Shown piece after piece: positions 44,759 to 53,924 of a stretch of DNA of 64,000 nt. Position 1 is the stretch's first letter. The number at the start of each line of letters is the position of its first letter. The stretch comes from Oscillospiraceae bacterium Marseille-Q3528 (lineage in GTDB: Bacteria; Bacillota; Clostridia; Lachnospirales; Lachnospiraceae): assembly GCA_018223385.1 (NCBI GenBank), contig JAGTTR010000008.1, positions 1-64,000 of the forward strand. Direction: 5' to 3'. A program made the position numbers and the translations under genes. A model generated the notes under the pieces. The model had not been told where the DNA came from. It saw only the letters and a program-made list of their open reading frames with translations, and did no database searches.

Positions 44759-44911
44759 GTTCCGGTGGCGCCTGTTATGCACCGGCCGAAGCGGAACGTG
44801 GATGCACTTGGCACCATGCATAATCTTTGTGAATTGCGAAAGATGACGCCAGCGAGCAAGTGCACAGGTCTATGGGTTAGGGTACGCTAACAAAAGAGAA
44901 TTGTCATAGAC
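44759..44911 (+). promoter_or_regulatory. Structured leader upstream of the large secreted protein
   Basis: Three successive folds: GTTCC/GGAAC (44759-44763, 44793-44797) enclosing CCGGTG/CACCGG; TGCACTTG/CAAGTGCA (44803-44810, 44857-44864) enclosing ATCTTT/AAAGAT; and GTCTATG/CATAGAC (44868-44874, 44905-44911) enclosing GTTAG/CTAAC. It ends 19 nt before the GTG start. I recognise no known riboswitch. It does not clearly match the other intergenic elements. Confidence 0.45.
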
Positions 44912-44930
44912 AACGAAAGGGGGAACATGT

Positions 44931-47900
44931 GTGTTCTTAAAACAATGGAAAAGAGCAGTAGCGCTGATGCTGGCGCTGGTGATGACACTGTCTGTCAACG
45001 GGATTTCCGCGCAGGCAGCGACGAGTTCGGAGGGGATTCGCATCACCGATGAAAAAATCACAACGGAGACAACGAGTATCCATGTAAATCTGGATCGGGT
45101 GCCTTCTTTGGGGATTTTGAAGGTGATTCAGATGGATGCAGATGAGGAGTATGATGCAAGTAAGCTGAATACGGCAGAGTACCAGATGCTCAATTTTTCT
45201 CTGGTGGCTAATTTACAGGAGGGGGATAATGTCCTGACTTTAACGACTGCACCTTCCGAGGGGATGAAGGTGCTTGCTGTACTTCGAGATGCATCTGACG
45301 ATAATACAGATTACGTTTCTAATGCATTGGTTGTGGAGAAAGCAGGCAGCGGAAGCGAGCAGCCCACCACGCCGGAGGGAGATATTTCCAAGAACTGTTC
45401 CGTCAAGCTGCTTCGGACAGAAGCCTTTACAGAGGCGGATACGTCGGTAGATGTGGAGGTAAATCTGGATCCCAGCCTGACAGATGGCTGCTATATGACG
45501 ATTTTCGGATATTCTTCTAATATGAGCTTTGATCCCGACATGGTGTATAACCAGAGATTATGGTCCGGGAAAGTGACCAGCGGAACGCTTTCCTGTACGT
45601 TTAATCAGAAACTGCAGAAGTATCATAATGTCATTGCCTGCCTGAATGTACCGGTGGGAGAGGACAATTATCGTTCGGTGGTTTCTCAGGCCATCGAGGT
45701 GGTGGATGACAGTGGCTCCGGTTTCCAGGATTATACTTACCCGGATGTTAAGATTGATGAGGATACGCTGGTGGAGGGCGCAACAACCCTGCATATCACG
45801 CTGACCGGAGACGAGCGGCTGTTTGCGGCTGCCCAGGCAGGTCAGACAAGCATTACCTGTGCGGTCGGTCAGTATCCGGCAGATGAGACCTTTGATTTTG
45901 AAGGGGAGCATCAGATTTCTCTGGCCAGCAATATCAGCGGTGCAGAGCCCTTCAGCGGCAAAGAGATCACCCTCAGCGAGCCACTGAAAGCGGGTTATCG
46001 CGTGCGCGCTGTCGTATACTGGTCCCAGAATAAAGATATTTTCCTTGCAAAGGGCAATGACTATGAGGAATCTTTCCATCGCCCGGATGACTCTGTGCTG
46101 GTAAGTGCAGCACCTTCTACGGAGGATCCGGAGGTGACCGTGGGAACTATCACAGAGGGAAAAGATTTTGAGGTGACATTAAAGGGAGATGCTCCCAGCG
46201 GCTCCATGCTCATCATTAAGAGCTACCCGGCAGATACGGAAGCATTTGCCATGAATCAGGGAACGCTGGTTGCAGCCGTGCAGAATGCAGAGGCCGGAAC
46301 CATTACCGTATCTCCCAAAGCCGGTTCCGCCAGTGCAGGGCAGAAAGTGGTTGTATTCTGGCACAATGCGGGAAATATCATTGCTTCCAGCGAACCGGGG
46401 ACGGTGCAGGAGCCGGTGCCTTTTGAGGTAACAACAGATGGCATGCTGCTGGCAGGCACCACTTCTGTGACTTTCCATGTGAAAGCGCTTGTAGCAGTGG
46501 ATGATAATAATATTAATGTGACGCGTTTGTGCCGGATCGCCAGTGATGGAAAGCCGGATACAGCCAATCCGCTGGCAGTACGTTATGGACAGAAGCCGGG
46601 TGACATTACCTTTGAGGGTCTGGATGCATTACAGGCAGGAGAGCGGCTTTGCCTGTCTCTCAGATATCAGAATGGAGACAAAACATTTATCAGCGCTGCT
46701 TTCCCTGTGGTGGCAGAGGACAGCATTATGGTACAGCAGACCAGCTTTACAACCGATGCCAGGAGTGCGGACGTGGTTGTAAAAGGCTGTGACAATCTCA
46801 AAGGCGGCCGTCTGATTGCTGCGGTCGGCAGAAGTGGCGCAGACTCTGACAGTAGACAGCAGATCGCGTCTGTTCCTTTTACAGGAGAAGGTAATTACAC
46901 TTTATCTTTCTATGAAAATGTGAAATTACAGGCAGGCCAGACGGTCCTCGTATATCTGTACAAATATGTGGATGAGGGAGACGATGGCAGAATTTATACA
47001 AAAGAAGCTGCCGAGATTCCGGTGACCGGCGATCTGCCGACCGTGGAGCCCAAGGTGGGGATCGTGACTTCCCAGGTACGGGCAGATCGGAAGGATGTTT
47101 GGGTACAGACAGAGTTTTCTGAACAGCTGACTGCGAAACTGGCCCTGTACTGCCATGAAGGAACCACCTACACCGAGGCAGACAGAATTTATTATAATGC
47201 GATTTCCAATTCTTCCAGCAGCCAGAAAGTCACCTTCGGGGATGGCAAACTGACCGCAGGCAAATACCTGACTGCAGAGCTGGAGGTGTCCGACGGAACG
47301 AAGGCTGTTTCCAAGTCGGTGCTCATTGAGACAGTGCCGGAAAAACAGAAGCCGACGGCGTATATTCTGACAAAGCCGGAGAAGCTGACGGCAGGTATCA
47401 CAGGCATTACGGCGTCTATGACGATCGACACAAGTACCAATGATGCCTCTTACAAGCTGTATCAGTACACTACGGATACCTTTGATGTGGCAGCCGCGGA
47501 AACCTTGTGCAGAGGTGTTCTGTATAGCTCTACGACAAACCAGAAGCTGTATGTTGGCGTAGGAAACTTAAAAGCAGGCGCCAAACTGTTACTTATCGTG
47601 ACGGCAGACGGCGTGGAGGGACGTTCTCAGGAAATGACGGTGCTGCCGTCTCCTGACTGGGGCACGCCGTATGCGGCCTTTGATGTGTCCGCTGTGGCAG
47701 CAGATGCCACCGAGATTCCGCTGACGGTGCAGTATTCCGATGAATATCTGAGCCTGGGGGATGAATTTTACTGTGATGTGAGCGTATACCAGTTCTCCGC
47801 AGCGTACACAGACGATGAGTTTGAGAAAAATGAGCTGTGGGAGAATTTTGACAAGGCAAAGGTCGTGGCAAAAGCCAACAGTACCCAGGGAGATGTGACC

Positions 47901-49532
47901 AATGGCAGTCTGAAAATCCCGGTGCGCAGCACAGCCCAGTTAAATCCGGGTGACCGGCTGATCATCAAGCTTCGCCTGCCCCACACCGAGTGGGAGGGAG
48001 AAGAGGTGGATTACATCTTTACCTCCATCCCGGTTCTGCCGGCGGGAGAGGAAGCACCGGCCTACAAAGTGGTGCTCTACAATCTGGGCGACGATTCTTC
48101 CAGAGGCGACAGAGTGCGCAAGATCCTGGACAAGATCGGCGTCCCCACAGAAACCATGGAATATGCACACTTAAACGAGACGGTTGGTTATCTGGCCGGA
48201 CTGGATGGCTACGAAGCTGCCAAATCTGCATGGACAGGGGCAACCTTTGATACCGAGTTCATGCTGCTTTGCAACCTGCCCGAGTCTCTGCTGGACCGGT
48301 TCCTGGATGAGATGCAGGCAAATGGACTGCGCATCGACCACAAGGCTATCGTGACAGAGTACAACCGGGAATACGAATTCCATGAACTGATCGAGGACAT
48401 CAAGGAAGAGCACAACACCTTCCAGGTGCTGATCGCGCTGAACAGCCTTGTAAAAGATGCGGAAAAACTGGACGAAAAGGTTTACGGCACAAGCAAGGAC
48501 TGGCAGGCATTACAGCAGGCCATCGCAGATGCCAATGCGGTGATCGGCAGCTACGAGCCTTCGGAGGAAGAGCTGACGACGGCTTATCATACATTAAAAG
48601 AACTGTACCTGAGCGTCACAGAGAAAAAAGAAATCCAGGGAACCGCCATCATCACGATGGAGAAAAATGAGAATGGTACCTATCGTCTGACTGCCAGCGT
48701 CAAGGATGGCGTGGAAAGAGCAGAGTATGAATACCGCTGGAGAACCGGAGAAACCGGCCCTGTGCTGGATCAGGTATCTGCAGAAGCGCTCATCGGTTCC
48801 ACAGTAGAGGTGGGCAGAGAGGATCTGTACGGCACGCTGAAAGCGCAGCTGCAGGTGCCGGAAGCGCCTGCGGCAACCGTCATTGCCGGAACCGATTACA
48901 TGAAAGTGACATGGAATGCGCCAGCGCAGGCAGACAATCAGCCGTTGCCGGAAAGCTACGTGGTATCCATGTATAAGGATGGTGTTCTTGTAAAAGAGAT
49001 CACCTGTGCCGGAGATGCCACAGAGGCGTTGGTGGATGGTCTGGAAGTACAGACCGGCTACACCGTGAAAGTGGCAGCAGTCAGCCCGGTGGGCCGCAGC
49101 GACCGTGCGGTACTGGCAGCTCAGACCCAGGAAAAGCCTTCGGTCAATCCGGGGGACAATGATAATAAAGGGGACAATGGCAACCAGAACGGTGGAAACG
49201 GCAACAACGGTAACGACAACGACGGTAACGACAACAACGGCGGTCAGAACGGCGGCAATTCCAACAACGGAAACAACGCGAATAATGGAAATAACTCCAA
49301 TGCCAATAACGGCAGCAACGGTTCCAATGGAAACAACTCCAACGGCTCCGGTAACGGTTCCAGCGGAAGCAATGGCGGTTCCGGCAGCGGCAGTTCCAAC
49401 ACAGACAATGGAGGTTCTTCCAGCGGTGCAGTGAAGACCGGGGACAACACCCCCTGGGAGCTGTATCTGGCAGGACTTCTGGCCAGCGCAGCCATCGCGG
49501 CAGCCGTGTCCAGAAAGAGAAGAGCGAAATAA
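44931..49532 (+). CDS. Large secreted multidomain surface protein
   Basis: A 1533-residue protein with GTG start behind AAAGGGGG. A signal peptide (KQWKRAVALMLALVMTLSVN, cleavage near ISAQA) is followed by eight or more loosely repeated beta-rich modules of 100-130 residues (pattern ...EGxTxLxVxL...SxAIxV). Residues about 1044-1161 match DUF3783 (VVLYNLGDDSSRGDRVRKIL ... KAIVTEYN), then a FIVAR-like helical hairpin (about 1166-1225), an FN3-like domain (about 1310-1395), an Asn/Gly/Ser-rich linker and a KTGD-membrane helix-RKRRAK tail like a pseudo-sorting signal. It is probably a wall-associated adhesin or receptor. Confidence 0.75.
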   Translation: MFLKQWKRAVALMLALVMTLSVNGISAQAATSSEGIRITDEKITTETTSIHVNLDRVPSLGILKVIQMDADEEYDASKLNTAEYQMLNFSLVANLQEGDNVLTLTTAPSEGMKVLAVLRDASDDNTDYVSNALVVEKAGSGSEQPTTPEGDISKNCSVKLLRTEAFTEADTSVDVEVNLDPSLTDGCYMTIFGYSSNMSFDPDMVYNQRLWSGKVTSGTLSCTFNQKLQKYHNVIACLNVPVGEDNYRSVVSQAIEVVDDSGSGFQDYTYPDVKIDEDTLVEGATTLHITLTGDERLFAAAQAGQTSITCAVGQYPADETFDFEGEHQISLASNISGAEPFSGKEITLSEPLKAGYRVRAVVYWSQNKDIFLAKGNDYEESFHRPDDSVLVSAAPSTEDPEVTVGTITEGKDFEVTLKGDAPSGSMLIIKSYPADTEAFAMNQGTLVAAVQNAEAGTITVSPKAGSASAGQKVVVFWHNAGNIIASSEPGTVQEPVPFEVTTDGMLLAGTTSVTFHVKALVAVDDNNINVTRLCRIASDGKPDTANPLAVRYGQKPGDITFEGLDALQAGERLCLSLRYQNGDKTFISAAFPVVAEDSIMVQQTSFTTDARSADVVVKGCDNLKGGRLIAAVGRSGADSDSRQQIASVPFTGEGNYTLSFYENVKLQAGQTVLVYLYKYVDEGDDGRIYTKEAAEIPVTGDLPTVEPKVGIVTSQVRADRKDVWVQTEFSEQLTAKLALYCHEGTTYTEADRIYYNAISNSSSSQKVTFGDGKLTAGKYLTAELEVSDGTKAVSKSVLIETVPEKQKPTAYILTKPEKLTAGITGITASMTIDTSTNDASYKLYQYTTDTFDVAAAETLCRGVLYSSTTNQKLYVGVGNLKAGAKLLLIVTADGVEGRSQEMTVLPSPDWGTPYAAFDVSAVAADATEIPLTVQYSDEYLSLGDEFYCDVSVYQFSAAYTDDEFEKNELWENFDKAKVVAKANSTQGDVTNGSLKIPVRSTAQLNPGDRLIIKLRLPHTEWEGEEVDYIFTSIPVLPAGEEAPAYKVVLYNLGDDSSRGDRVRKILDKIGVPTETMEYAHLNETVGYLAGLDGYEAAKSAWTGATFDTEFMLLCNLPESLLDRFLDEMQANGLRIDHKAIVTEYNREYEFHELIEDIKEEHNTFQVLIALNSLVKDAEKLDEKVYGTSKDWQALQQAIADANAVIGSYEPSEEELTTAYHTLKELYLSVTEKKEIQGTAIITMEKNENGTYRLTASVKDGVERAEYEYRWRTGETGPVLDQVSAEALIGSTVEVGREDLYGTLKAQLQVPEAPAATVIAGTDYMKVTWNAPAQADNQPLPESYVVSMYKDGVLVKEITCAGDATEALVDGLEVQTGYTVKVAAVSPVGRSDRAVLAAQTQEKPSVNPGDNDNKGDNGNQNGGNGNNGNDNDGNDNNGGQNGGNSNNGNNANNGNNSNANNGSNGSNGNNSNGSGNGSSGSNGGSGSGSSNTDNGGSSSGAVKTGDNTPWELYLAGLLASAAIAAAVSRKRRAK

Positions 49533-49577
49533 CAAAAGTGTTGCTCATGAAGATATAAAACCGTAGGGCAACGTGTT

Positions 49578-49626
49578 AAGAGCTCCGGCAGGGAAATGGA
49601 TTCTCTGTTCGGAGCTCTTGCTTATT
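49578..49626. terminator. Terminator between converging genes
   Basis: 10-bp stem AAGAGCTCCG (49578-49587) with complement at 49610-49619; a T-rich tail follows on the plus strand. Confidence 0.75.
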
Positions 49627-49634
49627 TCATATTT

Positions 49635-50375
49635 TTAATAATCCACCCGTTCCAGGAACAGTCCCTGGGGATCGGCAGGTACGCTGGCCTCTGCGGGTGC
49701 TTTGGGATCGAAGATGGCGGGAATGTCGGATACGGGCCGTTTGCCCAGACCGATGTCCAGCAGGGTGGAGGCGATCAGGCGCGCCATGTTGTGAAGAAAA
49801 TCGTTGGCGGTGATGGTGATCTGCAGTTCCTTGTCGTCGGCGTATATTTCCAGGTCGGTGATGGTGCGCACGGTGGATTTGCTCTTTTTGGCCGTGGAGA
49901 AAGCGGCAAAATCGTGGGTGCCTTTTAACAGCGCTGCTGCCTCCTTCATGGTGGAAACGTCCGGGCGGCCGAAGCAGTAGTAGGTGTATTTGCGCTCGAA
50001 GACGCTGGGCACGTCGCCGATGGCTACCCGGTAGACGTAGGTGCGGGAGCGGGCGTTTAAGGCCGCGTGGAACCGCTCCGGCATTTCTTCCGATTCCAGT
50101 ACGGCAATGTCCATGGGCAGATACCGGTTCAGGTACTGGCGCACCTTTGCCGCGGACAGATCGGTATCCAGTTTGCAGCTGATGACCTGGCCGTAGGCAT
50201 GTACGCCGGCCTCTGTCCGGGAGCCGCAGAAAAGCTCCACATCCTGGCCGGACATTTTTTTCAGCACTTCTTTGATCTTATTTTCGATGGTATTGGTGGA
50301 CTCGCCCTTTCCCAGGCGCTGCCAGCCGCTGTAACGACTGCCGTCGTATTCTATCGTCAGTTTGAAATTTTTCAT
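49635..50375 (-). CDS. truA: TruA-family tRNA pseudouridine synthase paralogue
   Basis: A 246-residue protein. TruA isomerises uridines 38-40 in tRNA anticodon arms. The start KLTIEYDGSRYSGWQRLG and the later DFLHNMARLIASTLLDIG are typical. The catalytic motif, normally GRTDxGVHA, reads SRTEAGVHA here: the universally used Asp is replaced by Glu (residue 55, codon GAG on the minus strand). The Arg next to it is kept. The middle motif GTHDFAAFSTAK also differs from the usual HDFxxF. It is likely a diverged paralogue of altered or lost activity, with a normal truA elsewhere. Confidence 0.8.
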   Translation of the reverse strand: MKNFKLTIEYDGSRYSGWQRLGKGESTNTIENKIKEVLKKMSGQDVELFCGSRTEAGVHAYGQVISCKLDTDLSAAKVRQYLNRYLPMDIAVLESEEMPERFHAALNARSRTYVYRVAIGDVPSVFERKYTYYCFGRPDVSTMKEAAALLKGTHDFAAFSTAKKSKSTVRTITDLEIYADDKELQITITANDFLHNMARLIASTLLDIGLGKRPVSDIPAIFDPKAPAEASVPADPQGLFLERVDY

Positions 50376-50435
50376 AAAGACAATGTCTCTCTTTCTATAT
50401 ATTAATGCTTTCCGGTTATCAATAGCGTGCTTTTC

Positions 50436-51296
50436 CTATTTTCCGTGGTTACTCTTTTGCCAGACGGCACGAAGGTCGTCAAGGATCGTCTCCGGCACCC
50501 GTAAATTTCCAAAGCCGGTGCCCATGTCCTGGCCGGGTTTGTTATCCCCGTGGAAATCAGAGCCGCCGCTTAAGAGCAGGGAATGGCGGCTGGCCAGGCG
50601 GCGCACCATGGCCTCGTCGGCATGGTTGTATGTGGCGTACAGGCCTTCAATGGCGGTGAGCCCCGCGTCTTTTAACGGAAAGAGCAGCTTGTGCAGGGCG
50701 TGCTCGTTCATGTGGTAGAGCACGGGATGGGCCAGCACAGCCAGACCTCCGGCCTCCCGGATGAGGCGGACACCGTCCCAAGGGGTGACTTTTTCCCGGG
50801 GAACAAAGCAGGGGCCGTTGTCGCCGATGTATTTTTCGAAGGCTTCTTTGATCTGTTGGATGTAGCCTTTCTGCATCATGAGCCGGGCAAAATGGGCCCG
50901 GGTGATGACGGCATCGGGGAAGGCTTCAGTGAGCTCCTCCATGGTGATGGGACATCCGGCTTCTGTCAGCCGTGCCGCCATTTTTTCATTGCGGCGGTCA
51001 CGGGAGGCGCAGAATTCGGCCAGATGCTCCAGAAAAACGGGGTTTTCGTAGTCGATGAACAGGCCGACGATGTGGATGTCACGGCCGTTGTATTCGGTGG
51101 AAAGCTCGATGCCGGGGATGACCTCCACATCGGTATTTCTGGCATAGGCGATGGCCGGGGCCAGACCGTCAATGGTATCGTGGTCGGTCAGGGCAAAGGC
51201 TGCCAGCTGTTTTTGTAAGGCATAATCCACCAGCGCTTCCGGGGAAAAGGTGCCGTCCGAGGCAGTGGAGTGGACATGCAGGTCTACATATCTCAT
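50436..51296 (-). CDS. PHP-domain phosphoesterase (YciV/RNase AM-like)
   Basis: A 286-residue metal-dependent phosphoesterase. PHP motifs: VDLHVHSTASDGT at the start, LTDHDTIDG, PGIELSTEYNGRDIHIVGL, LAHPVLY and GGSDFHGDN near the C-terminus; all metal-binding His/Asp are there. The closest known relatives act on 3',5'-nucleoside bisphosphates and trim 5' RNA ends. It lies 60 nt after (downstream in minus direction is) truA and may share its transcript. Start behind AAAAGGA on the minus strand. Confidence 0.88.
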   Translation of the reverse strand: MRYVDLHVHSTASDGTFSPEALVDYALQKQLAAFALTDHDTIDGLAPAIAYARNTDVEVIPGIELSTEYNGRDIHIVGLFIDYENPVFLEHLAEFCASRDRRNEKMAARLTEAGCPITMEELTEAFPDAVITRAHFARLMMQKGYIQQIKEAFEKYIGDNGPCFVPREKVTPWDGVRLIREAGGLAVLAHPVLYHMNEHALHKLLFPLKDAGLTAIEGLYATYNHADEAMVRRLASRHSLLLSGGSDFHGDNKPGQDMGTGFGNLRVPETILDDLRAVWQKSNHGK

Positions 51297-51321
51297 AGTA
51301 TTGGAGTCCTTTTCTTTTTTA

Positions 51322-51488
51322 GATGCCTTACGGATTGTTTCGTACTTCGTACTCTCACAATCCTGCCCAATATTCGGATATCGTGTGGCATTCGCCCCAC
51401 TTTTGTCCTCATATTAGGGCGGGGCATTCAGCCATAAAATCACTTTTGCGCGAGTGCATCGTTCTTTTTGGCTGTTGCCCCTGGCATC
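51322..51488 (-). repeat. Structured intergenic element, family B, before the PHP gene
   Basis: A 167-bp copy read on the minus strand, bounded by GATGCC/GGCATC. It holds a CAGCCA/TGGCTG hairpin, the hairpin GTGGGGC-gaat-GCCACAC where other copies have GTGGAGC...GCTACAC, the shared ACACGATAT-CGAAT segment, and a 3' hairpin GATTGT...ACAATC. It ends 25 nt before the PHP start, co-oriented. Confidence 0.75.
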
Positions 51489-51612
51489 ATGATATTATTT
51501 CTCAATTTTCGGGAACGCCTTTATTATACCTGTTTTCGGACAAATGAGCAAGGACAGATGCTGCCGGAAAGAGGAAAAGCGTTGCGCCGGGGACACGCTG
51601 TCAGGTATAATG

Positions 51613-51777
51613 AAATCACAGTGACGAAGATCCGATTCCGCCTGTGCTTGCACAAAGGCGGGAGGCGAATCTTACGACACGCCCGGACATGAGCATGAAA
51701 GTGGAGCGTAAGCTACACGATATGCGAATGGACGTAGAATTGCGGGAGTGCACCGCACGGAGCAATTCGTGTGATTT
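51613..51777 (+). repeat. Structured intergenic element, family B, before moxR
   Basis: A 165-bp copy with terminal AAATCACA (51613-51620) and TGTGATTT (51770-51777). It contains CCTGTGC/GCACAAAGG, GACATGAGCAT, GTGGAGC-gtaa-GCTACAC, GATATGCGAATGG and a 3' hairpin AATTGC...GCAATT. It ends 54 nt before the moxR start, co-oriented. Between this and the opposite copy (51489-51612) I see no gene. Confidence 0.8.
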
Positions 51778-51831
51778 AACAGTGGGAATGATCGATACGA
51801 AATCTATTGAGTGAAAGTTAGGAGAAATTTT

Positions 51832-52653
51832 ATGACAGCAGAACAGAACACATTCAAAGGATCAACGGAGTATGTGGCATCGCAGGAGCTGATGGCGGCA
51901 GTGAACATTGCCATGCAGCTGCAGAAGCCGCTGCTGATCAAGGGGGAACCGGGAACGGGTAAAACGATGCTGGCGGAGGCCATCGCGAAAGCACTGGACA
52001 AGCCACTGCTGATCTGGAACATCAAGTCCACCACCAAGGCCCAGGAAGGACTTTATGTGTATGATACGATTCAGCGTCTTTATGACAGTCAGTTCGGCGA
52101 GGCAGGGGTGGACGACATTGCCCATTACATTCGCTTGGGAAAACTGGGCGAGGCTTTTTCCTCCGAAGAGCAGGCGGTGCTGCTCATTGACGAGATCGAC
52201 AAGGCGGATCTGGAATTTCCCAACGACCTGCTGTGGGAGCTGGATCGGATGGAATTTTATATCCACGAGACGAAGGAAACGGTGCGGGCAAAGCACCGTC
52301 CCATCGTGATCATCACTTCCAACGCGGAGAAGGAGCTGCCGGACGCATTCTTACGCCGGTGTATTTTCCACTATATTGAGTTTCCGGGGCCGGAGCAGAT
52401 GGAGGAGATCGTCCGGGCGCATTTTGACCATCTGGAGGATCATCTGTTACAGCAGGCTTTTGAGACCTTTTACTGGATCCGGGGCTTGAAGGACATTCGG
52501 AAAAAACCGAGCACCTCGGAGCTTATCGACTGGCTGCAGGCGCTGCTGCTCTCGGGCATTGATCCGGAAAAAATCCGGGAGGAGCTGCCCTTTATCGGCG
52601 TGCTGCTGAAAAAGGATGAGGATCTGAACACCTTGCAAAAAAGGAGATATTGA
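51832..52653 (+). CDS. MoxR-type AAA+ ATPase
   Basis: A 273-residue AAA+ protein. Walker A GEPGTGKT is near residue 40, Walker B LLIDEIDKAD near 119, sensor IITSNAEKELPDAFLRRC follows. MoxR ATPases act as chaperones that insert metal or mature a partner, nearly always encoded with a VWA protein as here. The start at 51832 follows TTAGGAGA; it overlaps the next gene (TGATG). The complex they serve is not encoded nearby. Confidence 0.92.
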   Translation: MTAEQNTFKGSTEYVASQELMAAVNIAMQLQKPLLIKGEPGTGKTMLAEAIAKALDKPLLIWNIKSTTKAQEGLYVYDTIQRLYDSQFGEAGVDDIAHYIRLGKLGEAFSSEEQAVLLIDEIDKADLEFPNDLLWELDRMEFYIHETKETVRAKHRPIVIITSNAEKELPDAFLRRCIFHYIEFPGPEQMEEIVRAHFDHLEDHLLQQAFETFYWIRGLKDIRKKPSTSELIDWLQALLLSGIDPEKIREELPFIGVLLKKDEDLNTLQKRRY

Positions 52654-53864
52654 TGTTTACTCCATTTTTCTATCTTTTAAAAGCGAAAGGGCTGGAGGTA
52701 TCGCTGACAGAGTGGCTGACTTTTATGGAGGCGCTGGATCAGGGACTTTCCGGGGCCAGTCTGACGCAGTTTTACTATCTGGGCCGGATGATCCTTGTGA
52801 AAAGTGAGACCGATTATGATAAATATGACCGGGCGTTTCAGGAGTTTTTCCAGGGGATCAAAACGATGGACGAGATTCCGCCCCAGTTCATGGAATGGCT
52901 GGAGAATGTCGAGGCGGACGAGGAAACCATGTGGGATCAGGAAAATAACATCCTGTACCGGAAAAATCAGGAGCCGCCGGATGAGGAGGAGATCCGCAGG
53001 CGGTTTCAGGAGCGTCTGGAGGAACAGAAAACCCGGCATGACGGCGGCACCTACTGGATCGGCAGGCGGGGTGGCTCTACTTTTGGCAATGGCGGGCGCA
53101 CCCCCGGCGGCATCCGCATCAACGGGCAGAGTGGTCTGCGCTCGGCCTTTCAGGTCATCGGTGAGGAGCGGTACCGGGATTTCCGGCTGGACAAGGCGCT
53201 GAATACGAGACAGTTTGAGGTGGCTTTTAGGCGACTGCGGCAGTTTTCCTCCCGGCTGGACGTGCCCCGGACGGAGCTTGACATTGACCGGACGGTGGAT
53301 GCCACCTGCAATAATGGGGGATATCTACAGCTGGAATTTGACAAACCGCGGAAAAATACGGTGAAGCTGCTGCTTTTGTTTGATTCCGGCGGAACGATGA
53401 TGCCTTTTAGCTCCCTGTGCAGCAATCTGTTTCACGCGGTGGATAAGGCCAACCATTTCAAAGATGTGAAGATCTATTATTTTCATAACTGTATTTACAG
53501 CAACCTCTACAAAACGCCGGAGTGCGATTACGGTGACTGGGTGGATACGGACTGGGTGTTCCGCAACCTGGACTCCGAATATCGGGTCATCATCGTGGGA
53601 GACGCCCAGATGGGCCGGGAGGAGCTGATGAGCGTGGTGGGCAATTACCGGGGCGGCAACGGCGGCCTGCCGGGCATTGACTGGCTGCGGCTGTTCAGGC
53701 AGCATTACAAGCGGATCGTCTGGCTCAATCCCCGCAAGCATGACAATGTGGAAATGCTGCCGTGGCTGGAGAGCGAATACCAGATCGGCCAGCTGTTTCC
53801 CATGTATAAATTATCTGTGCAGGGGTTAAAAGAGGCGTTGGACTGTTTGATGGTCAGTCGATAA
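52653..53864 (+). CDS. CoxE-like VWA-domain protein
   Basis: A 403-residue partner of the MoxR ATPase. The N-terminal half is helical and charged (about residues 60-130), then a glycine-rich segment (GRRGGSTFGNGGRTPGGIRI), then a von Willebrand A fold in the last 200 residues. The metal site (MIDAS, DxSxS) reads LLFDSGGTMM, a partly altered version. It begins at ATG 52653, overlapping the moxR stop, behind AAAAAGGAG. No membrane segment is visible. Confidence 0.88.
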   Translation: MFTPFFYLLKAKGLEVSLTEWLTFMEALDQGLSGASLTQFYYLGRMILVKSETDYDKYDRAFQEFFQGIKTMDEIPPQFMEWLENVEADEETMWDQENNILYRKNQEPPDEEEIRRRFQERLEEQKTRHDGGTYWIGRRGGSTFGNGGRTPGGIRINGQSGLRSAFQVIGEERYRDFRLDKALNTRQFEVAFRRLRQFSSRLDVPRTELDIDRTVDATCNNGGYLQLEFDKPRKNTVKLLLLFDSGGTMMPFSSLCSNLFHAVDKANHFKDVKIYYFHNCIYSNLYKTPECDYGDWVDTDWVFRNLDSEYRVIIVGDAQMGREELMSVVGNYRGGNGGLPGIDWLRLFRQHYKRIVWLNPRKHDNVEMLPWLESEYQIGQLFPMYKLSVQGLKEALDCLMVSR

Positions 53865-53890
53865 TGTGAAAAAGAATCTCGAAAAGAAAA

Positions 53891-53924
53891 GAACCGGGGG
53901 ATCAGACGATCTCCCGGTTCATTG
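53891..53924 (-). terminator. Terminator containing the thioesterase stop codon
   Basis: 13-bp stem (53891-53903 with 53908-53920; one wobble) and a 4-nt loop. On the minus strand it is followed by a T-rich tract, so it mainly ends the thioesterase gene, whose stop lies within the hairpin. Confidence 0.8.

Noticed and set aside
49150..49420. Repetitive GGNAAY-like DNA as a satellite or CRISPR
   Set aside because: It encodes the Asn/Gly/Ser-rich linker of the surface protein in frame; the repetition is due to low-complexity coding.
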